Assembly (NCBI GenBank): GCA_963752755.1
Contig: CAVVZJ010000001.1
Location: 62,001 to 126,000, forward strand
DNA from: CAVVZJ01 sp963752755
GTDB lineage: Bacteria; Planctomycetota; Planctomycetia; Isosphaerales; Isosphaeraceae
Direction of reading: 5' to 3'
DNA: 64,000 bases
The notes below the pieces were generated by a model. It made no database searches, had not been told where the DNA came from, and saw only the letters and a list, made by a program, of their open reading frames with translations. Positions 9,250 to 19,208 of this stretch are shown piece by piece. Position numbers and translations under genes: made by a program. How positions within the stretch are numbered: position 1 is the first letter of the stretch; each line of letters begins with the position of its first letter.

Positions 9250-12200
9250 TTACCAGCCGAGGCCGAGGAGCAGGAGTCGCTCGCGGACTTGCTGGAGGTC
9301 CCAGACCTGAACGACCTTGCCGTCACCGGCGCTGGCGAGGAGGCGGCCGTCGCGGGAGAAGGCCAGGGGGGAGACCTCGCCGCGGTGGCCGGGGAGGTGG
9401 AGCAGCAGTTCGGCATGGCTGGAGCCGGCGAGCGACCAGAGTGTGATCCGACCTTGCGCGGTGCCGATGGCGAGCGTCTGGCCGTCGGGGGCGAGGGCCA
9501 GGGAGGCGACGGGACCATCAGGCTCCGCCTCGGTCTCGGGGCCGAGCGTGCCACGGACCGTGCCGCGGGCCGTGTCGATCAGGTGGACGGCGCCGGTGGT
9601 CGTGCCGACGGCGAGCGTCCGGCCGTCGGGGAAGAGGGCCAGGGTCGTGGCGTCGTGGTAGGTCGCGGACCAGGGCAGGGCGTGGGCCTTGTACGTGCCG
9701 TCGCGGTGCTCGATCGACCAGGCGTGCAGTTCGTTCTCGGTCGAGATCAGGTAGAGTCGGTTGCGGTCAGGGGCCAGGGTCAGATCGATCCAGGGGGGGA
9801 TCATCGCGCGGCCGGGCCGACCGCCGCGGGTCGGGCCGGGGCGGCCGGGGAACGCGGCGCGGTCGGGCGGGATCAGGGGTTGGAGGAGGTCCGGTTCCTG
9901 GGCCGACCAGAGGAAAACCTGGTTGAACCGCGACAACGCGAGGGCGTGGCCCTGATCGACGGCGTCGATCGGCAGGATGAGGAAGCCGCCGCGCCGGGAG
10001 CCAGTCCGGCGGCGGAGGGCCTCCGCGGGCGCGGTCTGGGCGACGCCGACGCCGGCCACGAGCGACGGCCAGAACGACGGCGACGGACGCCGGTTGGCGT
10101 CGAAGGAAAGGTGAGCGACCGGTTCGGCCGTGTCGGCGTTGATCCAGGAGAGCCCCTCGCCGTCGGCGGTGACGACGAGGCCCTGATCGTCGAAGGCGAT
10201 GGCGGTCGCGTGCGAGGCACCGAGGCTCCGGGCGGTCGTTGGGCATTGGCCGGGGTGCCAGACTCGCGGGCCGTCGCCGCCCCAGGAGGCGATGGCCAGG
10301 GTATCGTCGTGGCCGAAGGCGAGCGAGGTTGGGCGGCCCTCAAAGCTGGAGAGCCGGACGCGGCCGACCGGCTCGAAGATCGCCCAGAGGCAGGTCGATT
10401 CGCCGCAGGAGGCGGCCAGGGTCTGGCCGTCGGAGGAGAAGGCGAGGTCGGAGACGCGATCCCGCGTGCCGACGATGGCGACCAGGGTGTTGGCGCCGGG
10501 GTCCCAGAGTTCGATGCCGGTGCCCGAGCCGGCGACGGCAAGCATGGTACCGTCGGGGCTGAAGCGCAGGGCCCGCACGAAGTTCTGGGCGTGGTTCAGG
10601 CCGGTCCGCGGGGTCAGGTCGGCGCCGTCCCAGAGCCGGATCGTGCCATCGCTGATGGCCGCGGCGACCAGGCCGTCGGGTCCGAGAGTCAGGGCCTGGA
10701 TGGCGGCGGGAAGGTCACCGATCTCGCCGACGATCGAGCCGTCCTCGGCGTCCCAGAGGGTGATGATCGGCCCGACCTCCTCGGGGCCGCCGCTGAACTG
10801 CCAGGCCGTGGCGATCAAGGCGCCGTCGGGCGAGAAGGCGACCAGGGGCCACTGGAAGTCCCGGCGCGAGCGGTCCTCGACCGGCGCGGGATCGAGCAGG
10901 GTGGCGATCGGCTGATCGGGGTGGTCGGTATTCCAGAGCACGGCGCGGCCGCGGGCCGGGCGGATGGAGACGCGTTCCACGGTGACGAGGCGTCGGCCGT
11001 CGGCGGGCGAGGCCGCGACGGAGTCGATGTACCGGCCTGGGGTGACCATCTCAGCGATCGGGGTGCCGGCGGCGGCCGAGAGCAGGTGGAGACCCTGGCC
11101 GTCGGGTCGGACGACGGCGAGCGTGCGCCCGGCGGCGGCCAGACCGCTACCGGCCCGGCCGAAACGGAGCGGCGCGAACTCCGAAGGGCCCTCGAATCGG
11201 CCGCCGCCCAGGCTGAAGCGATTCTTCACCTGGCCATCGGCGACATCCCAGAGCGTCAGCTCCTGGCTCGCGACGCCCGGGCCGGCCTCGCGGAGGCTGG
11301 CCAGCCGGTTGCTCTCGGGCACGAAGGCCAGGCCCCAGGTCCGACCGGTCTTGAGCTCGGGACGGGGCTCAACGTCGCGCAGGGCGAGATACTCAACGGC
11401 CTCGTCGCGGAGCTTGATCCGCAACGCCGGGTCGGGCCCGAGCGAGGCCGCTTCCTTGAGGCGATCCAGGCCACGGCGGCGGCGCTCGGGCCATTCCGAG
11501 GCGCGGATCGCCTCGGCCTCGCGCAGAGCGCCTCGCGGCGGGCGGCCTCGGACTTGCGGACCGCCTTGCGGACATCCTGCAGCGCCTTCTGGGTCTCGAT
11601 CTTGGCCTGGCGGGCCTCGTTGCGCTGCTGCACGACGTTCAGGTGGGCCCAGGTCGCCACGGCGATGATCGTGACGGTGGCCGTGACCGAGACGGCCGAG
11701 AGGCTGGGGTGCCGGCGGGCGAACCGCCAGGCGCGGCCGAACGGGCCGATCCGGCGGGCCTGCACCGGCTCGACGGCGAGGAACCGCGCCAGGTCCTCGG
11801 CCAGGTCGAAGGCCGACTGGTAGCGATCGGCCGGCCGCTTGGCCATCGCCTTCAGGACGATCGTCTCCAGGTCGCGCGGGATGCGGCGATCGAACTTCCG
11901 CGGCGGGGTCGGCTCGCGGTTGAGGATCTGCTGCACCAGCTCAGCGGCGGTCTGTCCCTCGAAGGGCGGGCGGAGCGTCAGCAGCTCGAAGAGCGTGGCG
12001 CCGAGGCTATACACGTCGGTCCGGCCGTCGATCGTGGTGCCGCGGGCCTGTTCGGGGCTCATGTAGCGGGGCGTGCCGAGGAGGCTGTCGGTGTGGGTGA
12101 TGCCCGGGTCGGCCAGGCGACGGGCGAGGCCGAAGTCGGCCATCCAGACAGCGCCGCGGGCATCGACCAGCAGATTCGACGGCTTGACGTCGCGATGAAC

Positions 12201-13037
12201 GACCCCCCGACGGTGCGCGTACCCAGTGCCTCGGCCGCCATCCGGCCGACCTGGGCCACCCATCGGTAATAGGCCGAGCCCCGCGGCGGCTCGAACGGCA
12301 TCGGCTCGTCGGGCCGCGGCCGGAACCGCGAACGACCGCCGGAGCGTCCCGGCGACAGTTCGGCCATGCCCGGGCGATCGATGGCCCGCGAGCCGCCGAG
12401 GCCGGAGATCGAGAGGCCCAGGTCCTCGTCGGTCGCCGGCCGGAAGGCGCCGGGCGACAGACCCGAGCGACCGGAACGGAAGCTGCCCGAGCCGGCGCCC
12501 ACGGAGCGATCCAGTCGCAACGACTTGACGACCCGGTCGAGGCCGCAGCCCTCGATCCGCTGCATGGCGTAGTAGCAGAGGCCACCGACCTGGCCGACGT
12601 CGAAGACGGGCACGATGTGGGTGTGGTGCAGGCCGGCGGCGGTCTTGGCCTCGTTGAGGAACCGGCGACGGCCGTTGGAGTCGGGCGCCGCGTGGGTGCC
12701 GAGGACTTTCAGGGCCACCGGCCGGTCGAGATCGACGTGAACCGCCTCGTACACGACGCCCATGCCGCCGCGTCCCAGCTCGCGGACGATCCGGTATCCG
12801 GCCACCCGCCGGCCCGGCCTCCAACGCCCGACCCGGCCCGCCCGGGTCGCCGACGAGCCCTTGCACCAGGGCCAGGCCCTCCAGGGCTTCGAGCAGGTCG
12901 GCGCTGAGGTCGGGATAGCGCTCGGCGAACGTCTCGGGCTCGGGCGCCGCGCCCTCCTCGATCAGGCCGAGGTAGGTCTCGATCGCTTCGCCCAGCCGCT
13001 CATCGCGGTCGATCGGGTCGGATTCGATGCGTGTCAT
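9250..13037 (-). CDS. Receptor-like Ser/Thr kinase with WD40 repeats, three frame breaks
   Basis: Eukaryotic-type (Hanks) kinase fused through a TM helix to a WD40 propeller, a typical planctomycete signalling protein. The start MTRIESDPIDRDE (ATG at 13037) leads into a helical region with AERYPDLSADLLEAL. The kinase domain shows the P-loop ELGRGGMGVVYEAV, VAIK-type Lys in VALKVLG, catalytic HRDVKPSNLL, DFGLARR and SPEQARG. A long low-complexity insert rich in Ser/Gly lies between N-lobe and catalytic loop. The TM helix is VTATVTIIAVATWAHL; the rest carries repeated FSPDG..LA and RLWD units. Homology changes frame near 12830, 12200 and 11530. The order is intact, so I read indel errors. Substrates are unknown. 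Confidence 0.85.
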
Positions 13038-13230
13038 GGTCGATCGTCGGGAGGTGACGGCGTTCGGGAGAGGACGGGGACACCAGTCCGGTCCGGTCGG
13101 CGATGCCCCCAGCATCAAGAGCGACGTCTGCGGCGATTCCGGCCCGTTCTCGTTCTCTGGTTCGCCGGAACCGGGTTGAGCCATTTCTTCACGAAGGAGG
13201 TGATCCGGAAGCCGCAGGAAGCCGACCCGA

Positions 13231-13443
13231 TCAAAGCCGTCTCCGGAACTCCTCGGGAGTGAGGCCGGCCTCTCGCGCGATTCCCACCGTGGTCGAAGCC
13301 TTGATGGAATCGTGGCGGGGGATCGTGACCAAGGGATCGCCGTTGCTCATGACAAGAAGCTTTTCCTGACGGATGATGCGGAAGCTTGATTTCTCCAGAG
13401 CCTTGACCGCGAGAGTTCGGAGGCCGGACGGCCGCCCGTCCAC
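13231..13443 (-). CDS. HicA-like small protein lacking the catalytic histidine motif
   Basis: A 70-residue protein with the dsRBD-like HicA pattern: ALEKSSFRIIRQ, then VTIPRHDSIKASTTVGIAREAGLTPEEF. HicA toxins are ribonucleases that cut mRNA and are held by the partner HicB. The family's catalytic segment is usually GSH followed by hydrophobics after the RQ; here it reads RQEKLLVMSNG, so the His is absent. The start is probably GTG at 13443, since no ATG fits. I see no hicB on either side. It may be an inactive or domesticated relative. Confidence 0.6.
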   Translation of the reverse strand: MDGRPSGLRTLAVKALEKSSFRIIRQEKLLVMSNGDPLVTIPRHDSIKASTTVGIAREAGLTPEEFRRRL

Positions 13444-13451
13444 CCGATATT

Positions 13452-13850
13452 CTAAATCCCGTATCCCGCCCGCCGCCACAACCAACCCAGAAGTCGCTCG
13501 GCCGCGAGCAGGTAGGCGATGCCGAGGGTCGCGCCCAGGGGCTCGAACTGCCAGAGCCAGCTCGCGCCGCCGACGGCGTGACCGATCGTGGCCAGTGAGG
13601 CGGCGGTGACGGCCAGCGAGCCAGGCAGGCGGCCGATCGTCAGCGCCAGCGTGGCGGTCCAGGCGAGTCCGGCGGTACCGAAGGCCAGGGGGTGGAGCTG
13701 CAGGAGAGCCGATCCGACGGGGTTCCACTCCTGCACGCAGGCGAAGTCGCCCGACCAGTAGGCCGGTCCCTGGCCCACGAGGGTCAGGGTCACGTCGAGG
13801 GCGGCGAGCATCGCCGGGAGCAGGCCGAGCCAGGGGCATCTGGGAGTCAT
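13452..13850 (-). CDS. Small integral membrane protein, four TM segments
   Basis: The 132-residue product is almost entirely hydrophobic, with about four TM helices (LGLLPAMLAALDVTLTLV; LHPLAFGTAGLAWTATLAL; a Gly/Ala-rich third; LGATLGIAYLLAAERLLG). It resembles small DUF5658-like planctomycete membrane proteins, but I cannot assign a function. The ATG at 13850 is preceded by GGGGAGC at suitable spacing. Its stop lies 8 bases before the HicA-like gene, so co-transcription is likely. Confidence 0.7.
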   Translation of the reverse strand: MTPRCPWLGLLPAMLAALDVTLTLVGQGPAYWSGDFACVQEWNPVGSALLQLHPLAFGTAGLAWTATLALTIGRLPGSLAVTAASLATIGHAVGGASWLWQFEPLGATLGIAYLLAAERLLGWLWRRAGYGI

Positions 13851-13914
13851 GGTCGCTCCCCGGTTGCGGGGGCGTCGCCCGTTGCCCGCGACCGCGGGCC
13901 GGACGGCGGCGAAG

Positions 13915-14550
13915 TCATTTCGGGTCGATCTGTCGTCGCAGTCCCTTGAGGCCGCGAGCGAAATGGCCACTGACGACCTTGCGGCTGACACCCAGGCGCT
14001 CGCCGATCGACTCAAAGGAGAGATTCTCGGCGTAGTAGAGCCAGAGGACCTCGGCCTCGGTCTCGGGCAGGCCCTCCAGGGCGTCGGCCAGCAGGACGAT
14101 CTGTTCGCGACGGCTGGCGGCCTCGCTCGGGCTGGTCTGCGAGAGAGCGAGCATGTCGAGCAGGCGGGCACCGCCGCCGCCGTGGCCGGAGTCGGTGCCG
14201 GGGTTGTTCACGTCCCAGGGGGCGTCCAGCGGCAACGCCGAGCCGTCGCCGGCACGCTTGGCCCGGCTATGATACCGGCCCAGGTCGGCGAGCTTCTGGC
14301 TGACCAGCCGACGGAGCCAGCCGACCAGGGCCGCCTCGTTCTGGCCGGTGAACTGCGGGAACTGCCGGACGACCTCGACGAGCGCCTCCTGCACCACGTC
14401 GGACAGCTCGACCCGCTCGCGCAGCCGCGGCCCGAGCCCGGTCCGGACGACCATCCGGAGGTAATTGCGGTAGAGGGCGCACAACTCGCCCAGCGCCTCC
14501 GACTGCCCGGCGCAGGCGCGAGCCATCAAATCCTCGGGTCCGGAGGTCAT
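13915..14550 (-). CDS. ECF-type RNA polymerase sigma factor
   Basis: A 211-residue sigma factor with only regions 2 and 4. Region 2 shows LYRNYLRMVVRTGLG and the core-binding/-10 helix VELSDVVQEALVEVVRQFP. Region 4 near the C-terminus shows LPETEAEVLWLYYAENLSFE followed by the helix-turn-helix IGERLGVSRKVVSGHFARG. A polar linker with a Gly-rich stretch separates them. This matches the planctomycete ECF-like families often coded near Ser/Thr kinases; here a kinase-WD40 gene lies about 0.9 kb downstream on the same strand. A GGGGAGG precedes the ATG by about 12 bases. Confidence 0.88.
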   Translation of the reverse strand: MTSGPEDLMARACAGQSEALGELCALYRNYLRMVVRTGLGPRLRERVELSDVVQEALVEVVRQFPQFTGQNEAALVGWLRRLVSQKLADLGRYHSRAKRAGDGSALPLDAPWDVNNPGTDSGHGGGGARLLDMLALSQTSPSEAASRREQIVLLADALEGLPETEAEVLWLYYAENLSFESIGERLGVSRKVVSGHFARGLKGLRRQIDPK

Positions 14551-14633
14551 TGAAGGCGGATACCTCCCCGACGTCGGGGCGTCGGGGCCGTCGATCGCCC
14601 GCGCCACGACGCACGCCGCAAGTCCGTACTTCA

Positions 14634-15962
14634 TCATCCACGAACCGGACGACCGGAGGCAAGCCTGATCGGCCCCGTCGCGTGATCGGAAGAAGGCCCC
14701 GGTGCCGCCTCCGGGTGGCCGGGGTCGTCCCGACCCGGCCCCTCGCCCGGCGACAGGCCCTCGAAGAAGCGCACGTACTGCGGCTCCAGCACCTCGGGCG
14801 CCCAACGCTCGGCCGCGGCGATTGCCTGGCGGCCGAGAGCCTCGGAAAACGCGGCGTCGTCCCAGAGCCGCAAGATCGCCTCCACCCAGGGGGCGACCTC
14901 CTCCGGCGTCGGCAGGACCAGCGCGGTCGCGGTCAATCGCTCGGGAAGCGGGAGCACGACGCCCGCCTCGCCGACGGTCTCCGGCAGGGCCCCCCGATCG
15001 CTCGCAAGGACCGGGATGCCGTTGCAAAGCGCCTCGGCCGCCACCCGACCGAACGTCTCGGGCACCAGCGACGGCATCAGCACGGCCCGGCTGACCCGGT
15101 AGAAATGCCTCGGGTCGGGCGTGTGGCCCATGAGGAAGACGTTGCCGTGACCCCTCAGGTCGAGCCCCGGCGCGACCACGTCCGCCTCCTCCCCCCGCGC
15201 CTCGACGACCAGCAGCGGGATCTCCGGCCGCCGAAGGCCCAGCTCGTCGGCGATCCGGGCGAAGACGCCGACGCCTTTCTCGACCGTCGGGTTGACGAAC
15301 GTCAGGTACTTCGGCTCCCGGGACTCGACCCGCACCCGCTCCCGCTCGACCGGATTGGGCAAGACCGTGCATTCCAGGCCCAGGCTCTCGCGATAGAACC
15401 GCGCGGCGAATTCCGAGGGCACGCGCACCGCGTCCAGGCCGCGGAAGGGCTCCGCGGAGTGGTAGCGGCAGTTGTGCAGGTTGAAGACCGTCGCCGCCCC
15501 CAACGCCCGGGCGCGGGCGAAGACGCCCCGTTGCAGCCAATCGCCGCCGTAGCCGACCACCACGTCGGGCCGGAACCGGCCCGCCACGGCCTCGAAGAGC
15601 CGCAGGAACTCCCGGCCTTGGGCCTCATCCGGCCGATGGTTCCGGGTCGTCGGCCCGCAATGCAGCGTGACCGGCACGCCGTGGGCCGTGACGCGCAGAT
15701 GCGGCGGGACTCCCGCCCGGATGCCCCCCGCCCCGACGTCCCACGCGCCGCCGGCCACTTCCTCGACCGGCCAGCCACGCCCCGCCAGCCACGCCACCGG
15801 GTTGACGTCGATGGCCAGGTCGAGCGTGACGCTGCTGAGCACCTCGACCGCGAAGCCGCGCCGGGCCAGCACCTGCATCAACTCCCGGCTGGAGACGGCG
15901 GCGCCGTTGGAGTCGTCGAGGTAGCAGTGCCGGGAAGCGAATAGGATGCGTCGATTTGGCAT
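14634..15962 (-). CDS. GT4-family glycosyltransferase
   Basis: A 442-residue GT-B fold glycosyltransferase. The N-terminal acceptor domain opens ILFASRHCYLDDSNGAAVSS, a family-typical glycine-rich loop after the first strand. The C-terminal donor domain shows KYLTFVNPTVEKGVGVFARI, then PSLVPETFGRVAAEALCNG with the E-x7-E-type nucleotide-sugar motif (ETFGRVAAEA), and GVPVLASDRG-like GIPVLASDRGALPE. It transfers a sugar from an activated donor to a glycan or lipid acceptor; donor and acceptor cannot be told. The frame is intact. It is a lone glycosyltransferase here, so the pathway is unclear. Confidence 0.88.
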   Translation of the reverse strand: MPNRRILFASRHCYLDDSNGAAVSSRELMQVLARRGFAVEVLSSVTLDLAIDVNPVAWLAGRGWPVEEVAGGAWDVGAGGIRAGVPPHLRVTAHGVPVTLHCGPTTRNHRPDEAQGREFLRLFEAVAGRFRPDVVVGYGGDWLQRGVFARARALGAATVFNLHNCRYHSAEPFRGLDAVRVPSEFAARFYRESLGLECTVLPNPVERERVRVESREPKYLTFVNPTVEKGVGVFARIADELGLRRPEIPLLVVEARGEEADVVAPGLDLRGHGNVFLMGHTPDPRHFYRVSRAVLMPSLVPETFGRVAAEALCNGIPVLASDRGALPETVGEAGVVLPLPERLTATALVLPTPEEVAPWVEAILRLWDDAAFSEALGRQAIAAAERWAPEVLEPQYVRFFEGLSPGEGPGRDDPGHPEAAPGPSSDHATGPIRLASGRPVRG

Positions 15963-15977
15963 TTCTGCATGAATCGC

Positions 15978-17258
15978 TCAAGGGTGAGGCGGCGTGAACA
16001 GCTCGGCCTCCCAGATCTCCATCGGTTCGGTCATGAGATTGCCCGTCGCCGGGTGCTTCTCCTGCGATGGAATGAAGCCGCCGGAGGCGACGCGCACGCG
16101 GCCGTCATCGAGGAAGGCCACCGCCCGGACGATCCGTTTCGGTCCGTGAAGCGTCCGGATCAGTCGCAACTTCTGACCGGCCACCTCCCAGGCTTCGAGG
16201 ATCCCGTCATTGCTTCCGGAGACCAGCCGCTGACCGTCCGGGCTGAACTGGAGGAGGCCGAAGCGCGATTCTGAGGAGGGCTCGACGGCGGCGAGGACTT
16301 TGGCCGTCGAAAAGTCGATCAGCTTCAACCCGCGGCTCCCGAACCCGACCGCCACGGTTCGGCCATCCGGACTGAGTGCGGCGGTATGGCCGCCCGACGA
16401 CCCGAATCGCTCCTCCGGATCGAGGGCGCGAAAGCTCCCGGCCTCGGCATCCCACAACTTCAGGGTGGACTTGTAGGGGACGCTCTGATCCTTCCATTCG
16501 TCGTCGAGAGTGCTCACGGCCCGGCGGGCCTCGCGGTCGAACGAGGTGGTGGGCCCCGAACTGTATCCGACCTGGGCCCCGAGGTCCTCACCGATAACGG
16601 TCACGACCTCGCGACCGCCGTCGATCTCCCGGATCTTGAAATCATAGGCCAGGTCGATCGAAGACAGCAGCTCTCCGTCCGGCGAGAAGGCGAGCCCGCG
16701 AGCGGGGGACCGGTCGCCCTTGATCGTGGACACGAGGCGGCCGGTCTCGACGTCCCAGACCCGGATCAGGCCCCCAGCCCAGATCAAGGTAAAGGAGAAC
16801 GCACTCTCGATCTTCTTCTGATCGCCGGTGCTGCCGACCGCGGCCCGCCGACCATCGGGACTGAAGGCGACCGACTCGGCCGGGAAGAGCAGCCGCCGCG
16901 GGCGCTCCGCGGGCGCCGGCTGGAGCGCCGCCTCACCCGTCGGAGGCGGCCGGTACTTCGGCCCCTCGACCAGAGTGCGGACCAGGCGTCCGGAGTCGGC
17001 CTCCCAGACGGAGACGTTGCCGTCGTGGCAGCCGACGAGCACCCGGCTCCCATCGGGGCTGAAGGCGACGCCGAGCACCAGCCCCGGCGTTGCGCGGATC
17101 GTGGTGAGGGACTTCACGGCGCCATGGTCTTCGTCGCCGGCCCTCGGACGCCGCTCCACTGCGACCTGCTGGGGGCCGGCCCCGGCCCGGCCCGCCGCCA
17201 GCCAGGCGGACACGGCCAGCGCCCCGGCGATTCTCAAGGTCGTGCGTCGTGATGGCAT
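15978..17258 (-). CDS. Secreted WD40-repeat protein
   Basis: A 426-residue beta-propeller with an N-terminal signal peptide (RRTTLRIAGALAVSAWLAAG). The double Arg at the front makes Tat export possible. Repeats with the consensus AFSPDG..LL and VWD/IWD ends are visible, for example GVAFSPDGSRVLVG, SVAFSPDGRRAAVG, GLAFSPDGELLSS, ALSPDGRTVAVG and LQFSPDGQRLVSG, so about six to seven blades. It probably folds in the periplasm as a binding scaffold. No enzyme domain is present. The gene reads from the same strand as the small gene 33 bp upstream. Confidence 0.85.
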   Translation of the reverse strand: MPSRRTTLRIAGALAVSAWLAAGRAGAGPQQVAVERRPRAGDEDHGAVKSLTTIRATPGLVLGVAFSPDGSRVLVGCHDGNVSVWEADSGRLVRTLVEGPKYRPPPTGEAALQPAPAERPRRLLFPAESVAFSPDGRRAAVGSTGDQKKIESAFSFTLIWAGGLIRVWDVETGRLVSTIKGDRSPARGLAFSPDGELLSSIDLAYDFKIREIDGGREVVTVIGEDLGAQVGYSSGPTTSFDREARRAVSTLDDEWKDQSVPYKSTLKLWDAEAGSFRALDPEERFGSSGGHTAALSPDGRTVAVGFGSRGLKLIDFSTAKVLAAVEPSSESRFGLLQFSPDGQRLVSGSNDGILEAWEVAGQKLRLIRTLHGPKRIVRAVAFLDDGRVRVASGGFIPSQEKHPATGNLMTEPMEIWEAELFTPPHP

Positions 17259-17291
17259 GTTGCACCTCCAGGGGCTTGTTGCTCAACGCAC

Positions 17292-17603
17292 CTATTGCCA
17301 GCCCTGGCTCAGCATCTGCTTCGTCGTCCCGGTCCACTCCGGCCACTCGTCATAGACCGTCGTACCCTGCGGGTCGTAATAAAATCCCTCACCGACCTCC
17401 GTCACGGGCGGGTTGGTGATCGCGATCGACCAGTTCCAGTTCAACTTCGCCAGGGCGACCCAGACGCCGCCGACAGTCGGTTTATACATCAGGTAGGTGG
17501 TGAACGACTCCGGCTGCGGCGGGCCGAATGCCGGATCGGTCCCGATCGAGAGTTGGGTCAGGCCAGTCAAGGACTCGGTCTGCTGAGGGTTATCGTTCAG
17601 CAT
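17292..17603 (-). CDS. Small hypothetical protein, paralogue of the gene at 19746-20267
   Basis: The 103-residue product starts MLNDNPQQTESLTGLTQ. Its second half (TYLMYKPTVGGVWVALAKLNW ... GFYYDPQGTTVYDEW) matches the last half of the gene at 19746-20267 (RLVFRPPGGVWISLGEVNW ... GGFYTEPSNWAG). I do not know the function. Removing the IS4-family element restores an AGGAGC ribosome site followed by five bases and the ATG. The duplication made by the insertion left a copy of this site in place, so the coding part is intact but its upstream region has been replaced by the IS. Confidence 0.65.
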   Translation of the reverse strand: MLNDNPQQTESLTGLTQLSIGTDPAFGPPQPESFTTYLMYKPTVGGVWVALAKLNWNWSIAITNPPVTEVGEGFYYDPQGTTVYDEWPEWTGTTKQMLSQGWQ

Positions 17604-17619
17604 TATCGGCTCCTGACCC

Positions 17620-19149
17620 GAATGGCACTCGGAACTGTCATAAAGCGATTCTATGGTAGGAGATAGACAAATGTCGGCCTCCTTGGGACAAGGATTGGTG
17701 ATTACCCAATCCAAGCCCTGTCCCAGCAAGGAGGCCGACGGTGTGCCAGCCTACCCGAAAGTCGATCGAAGCGCAGGTCAATTCCTTCCGCGAGTCGACC
17801 GTCCTCCCCTTCTCCGAGATCCTCGACAGCCGACATGGTCGCAGCCGAACTGGCCGAGGAAGGGGGCACGTTCAATGAGCGAATCTTCACCCCCCTGGTG
17901 ACCCTGGGCGTGTTCCTCTCACAGGTGCTCGATCCCGACCATTCCTGCCGCGCGGCCGTCGCGCGGGTGATCCTCTGGATGGCCATCCAGGGTCGCAAGC
18001 CGTGCTCTCCGGAGACCAACAGCTACTGCGAGGCGCGCCAGCGGCTCCCTCTGGGACTCGTCACCCGGCTGGTGCGCCGGACCGCTCGGGAGATCGACGG
18101 CCGCGCGCCGACGCCTGGCTCTGGCACGGCCGGCGGGTGACGCTCGTCGATGGCACGACGGCCTCGATGCCCGACACCCCGGCGAACCAGCAGGCGTTCC
18201 CGCAGGCGAAGACGCCAGGGATCGGGCTGGGGTTCCCGCTGGTCCGGATGGTCGCGCTGATCTCGCTGGCCACCGGGGTGGTGCGCGACCTGGCGCTGGG
18301 CCCGTACCAGGGGAAGGAGACGGGCGAGACCGCCCTGTTCCGCACGCTTTGGGATGGCCTGGAGCGGGGTGAGGTCGTGCTGGGGGACCGTTATTTCGCC
18401 TCGTTCTTCGGAATCGCGGGCCTGTCGGAACGGGGCGTCGACGTCCTGTTCCGGATGCACCAGCGGCGGAAGTTTGACTTCCGCCGTGGGCGGCGACTGG
18501 GCATAGAAGACCACGTGGTCACCTGGTCTAAGCCGGAGCGCCCGAATGGATGGACGAGTCCACCTATGAGGCTCTTCCCAAAGAACTGGAGGTGCGTGAA
18601 TTGCGGGTGGAGGTGGATCAGCCCGGATTCCGAGTCAACGAGTTGGTGCTGGTGACGACGATGCTCGACGCCGAGGAGTACACGAAGGAGGAGGTGGGGG
18701 AGCTTTTCCTTGAACGATGGGACATTGAATTAGATTTTCGATCGATCAAGGTCGTGCTGCAGATGGACGTCCTCCGTTGCAAGACGCCGGAGATGGTCCG
18801 GAAGGAGATCTGGATGCACCTGTTGGCGTACAACCTGATCCGGGGGGTGACGGCGATGGCGGCCGAGGCGCACGACAAGCAGGCGCGACTCTTGAGTTTC
18901 AAGGGGACGTTGCAGACGATGGCGGCATTCCAGGACGCGATGCGCCATGCGAAGCCAGGCGACCGGCAACGCTTGTTGGAGGCGATGCTCGAAGCGATCT
19001 CATACCACGAGGTCGGCGACCGATTCGGCCGCGTCGAGCCGCGTGCGAACAAACGCCGGCCGAAGCCGCAACGCTTCCTCACGGAGCCGCGTCAACAAGC
19101 ACGTAAACGATTGATGGAAGCCGCGTTATGACAGTTCCGAGTGCCATTC
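17620..19149 (+). mobile_element. IS4-family insertion sequence, complete, 1530 bp
   Basis: Both ends are defined by sequence. The terminal inverted repeats begin GAATGGCACTCGGAACTGTC at 17620 and are its exact reverse complement ending at 19149; the match continues for 24 bases before the first mismatch. The element is flanked by an 11-bp direct duplication GCTCCTGACCC at 17609-17619 and 19150-19160, a length typical of IS4. It holds one transposase gene, now in several frames. Confidence 0.92.
17741..19131 (+). pseudogene. IS4-family DDE transposase, frame-broken
   Basis: Homology starts at a GTG (17741) behind a strong AAGGAGG and runs to the stop at 19131, but in four pieces: frame changes near 17830, 18100 and 18545. 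The catalytic features are present: first Asp in VTLVDGTTASMPDT, second Asp in VVLGDRYFASFF, and the IS4 signature near the end, ERWDIELDFRSIK, which keeps R-x3-E-x6-K; the usual leading Tyr is Phe. The product would cut and paste the element. The breaks may be sequence errors, since terminal repeats and target duplication are perfect, as in a recent insertion. Confidence 0.85.
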
Positions 19150-19208
19150 GCTCCTGACCCCTATTCTCCAAAAAAAGATGAACTGGAACCGGCCCCCTCC
19201 GGCGGCGC

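Noticed and set aside
9289..11823. Very long plus-strand open frame (844 codons)
   Set aside because: It is antisense to the WD40 region of the kinase gene. Its product is low-complexity Gly/Ala/Glu/Arg, as expected from the complement of GC-rich coding DNA, with no domain.
13193..13206. GGATCACCTCCTT on the minus strand, identical to the 3' end of 16S rRNA
   Set aside because: Only about 13-20 bases match (TGCGGCT, three extra bases, GGATCACC...). There is no further rRNA sequence around, so chance or a fortuitous Shine-Dalgarno complement is more likely than an rRNA relic.
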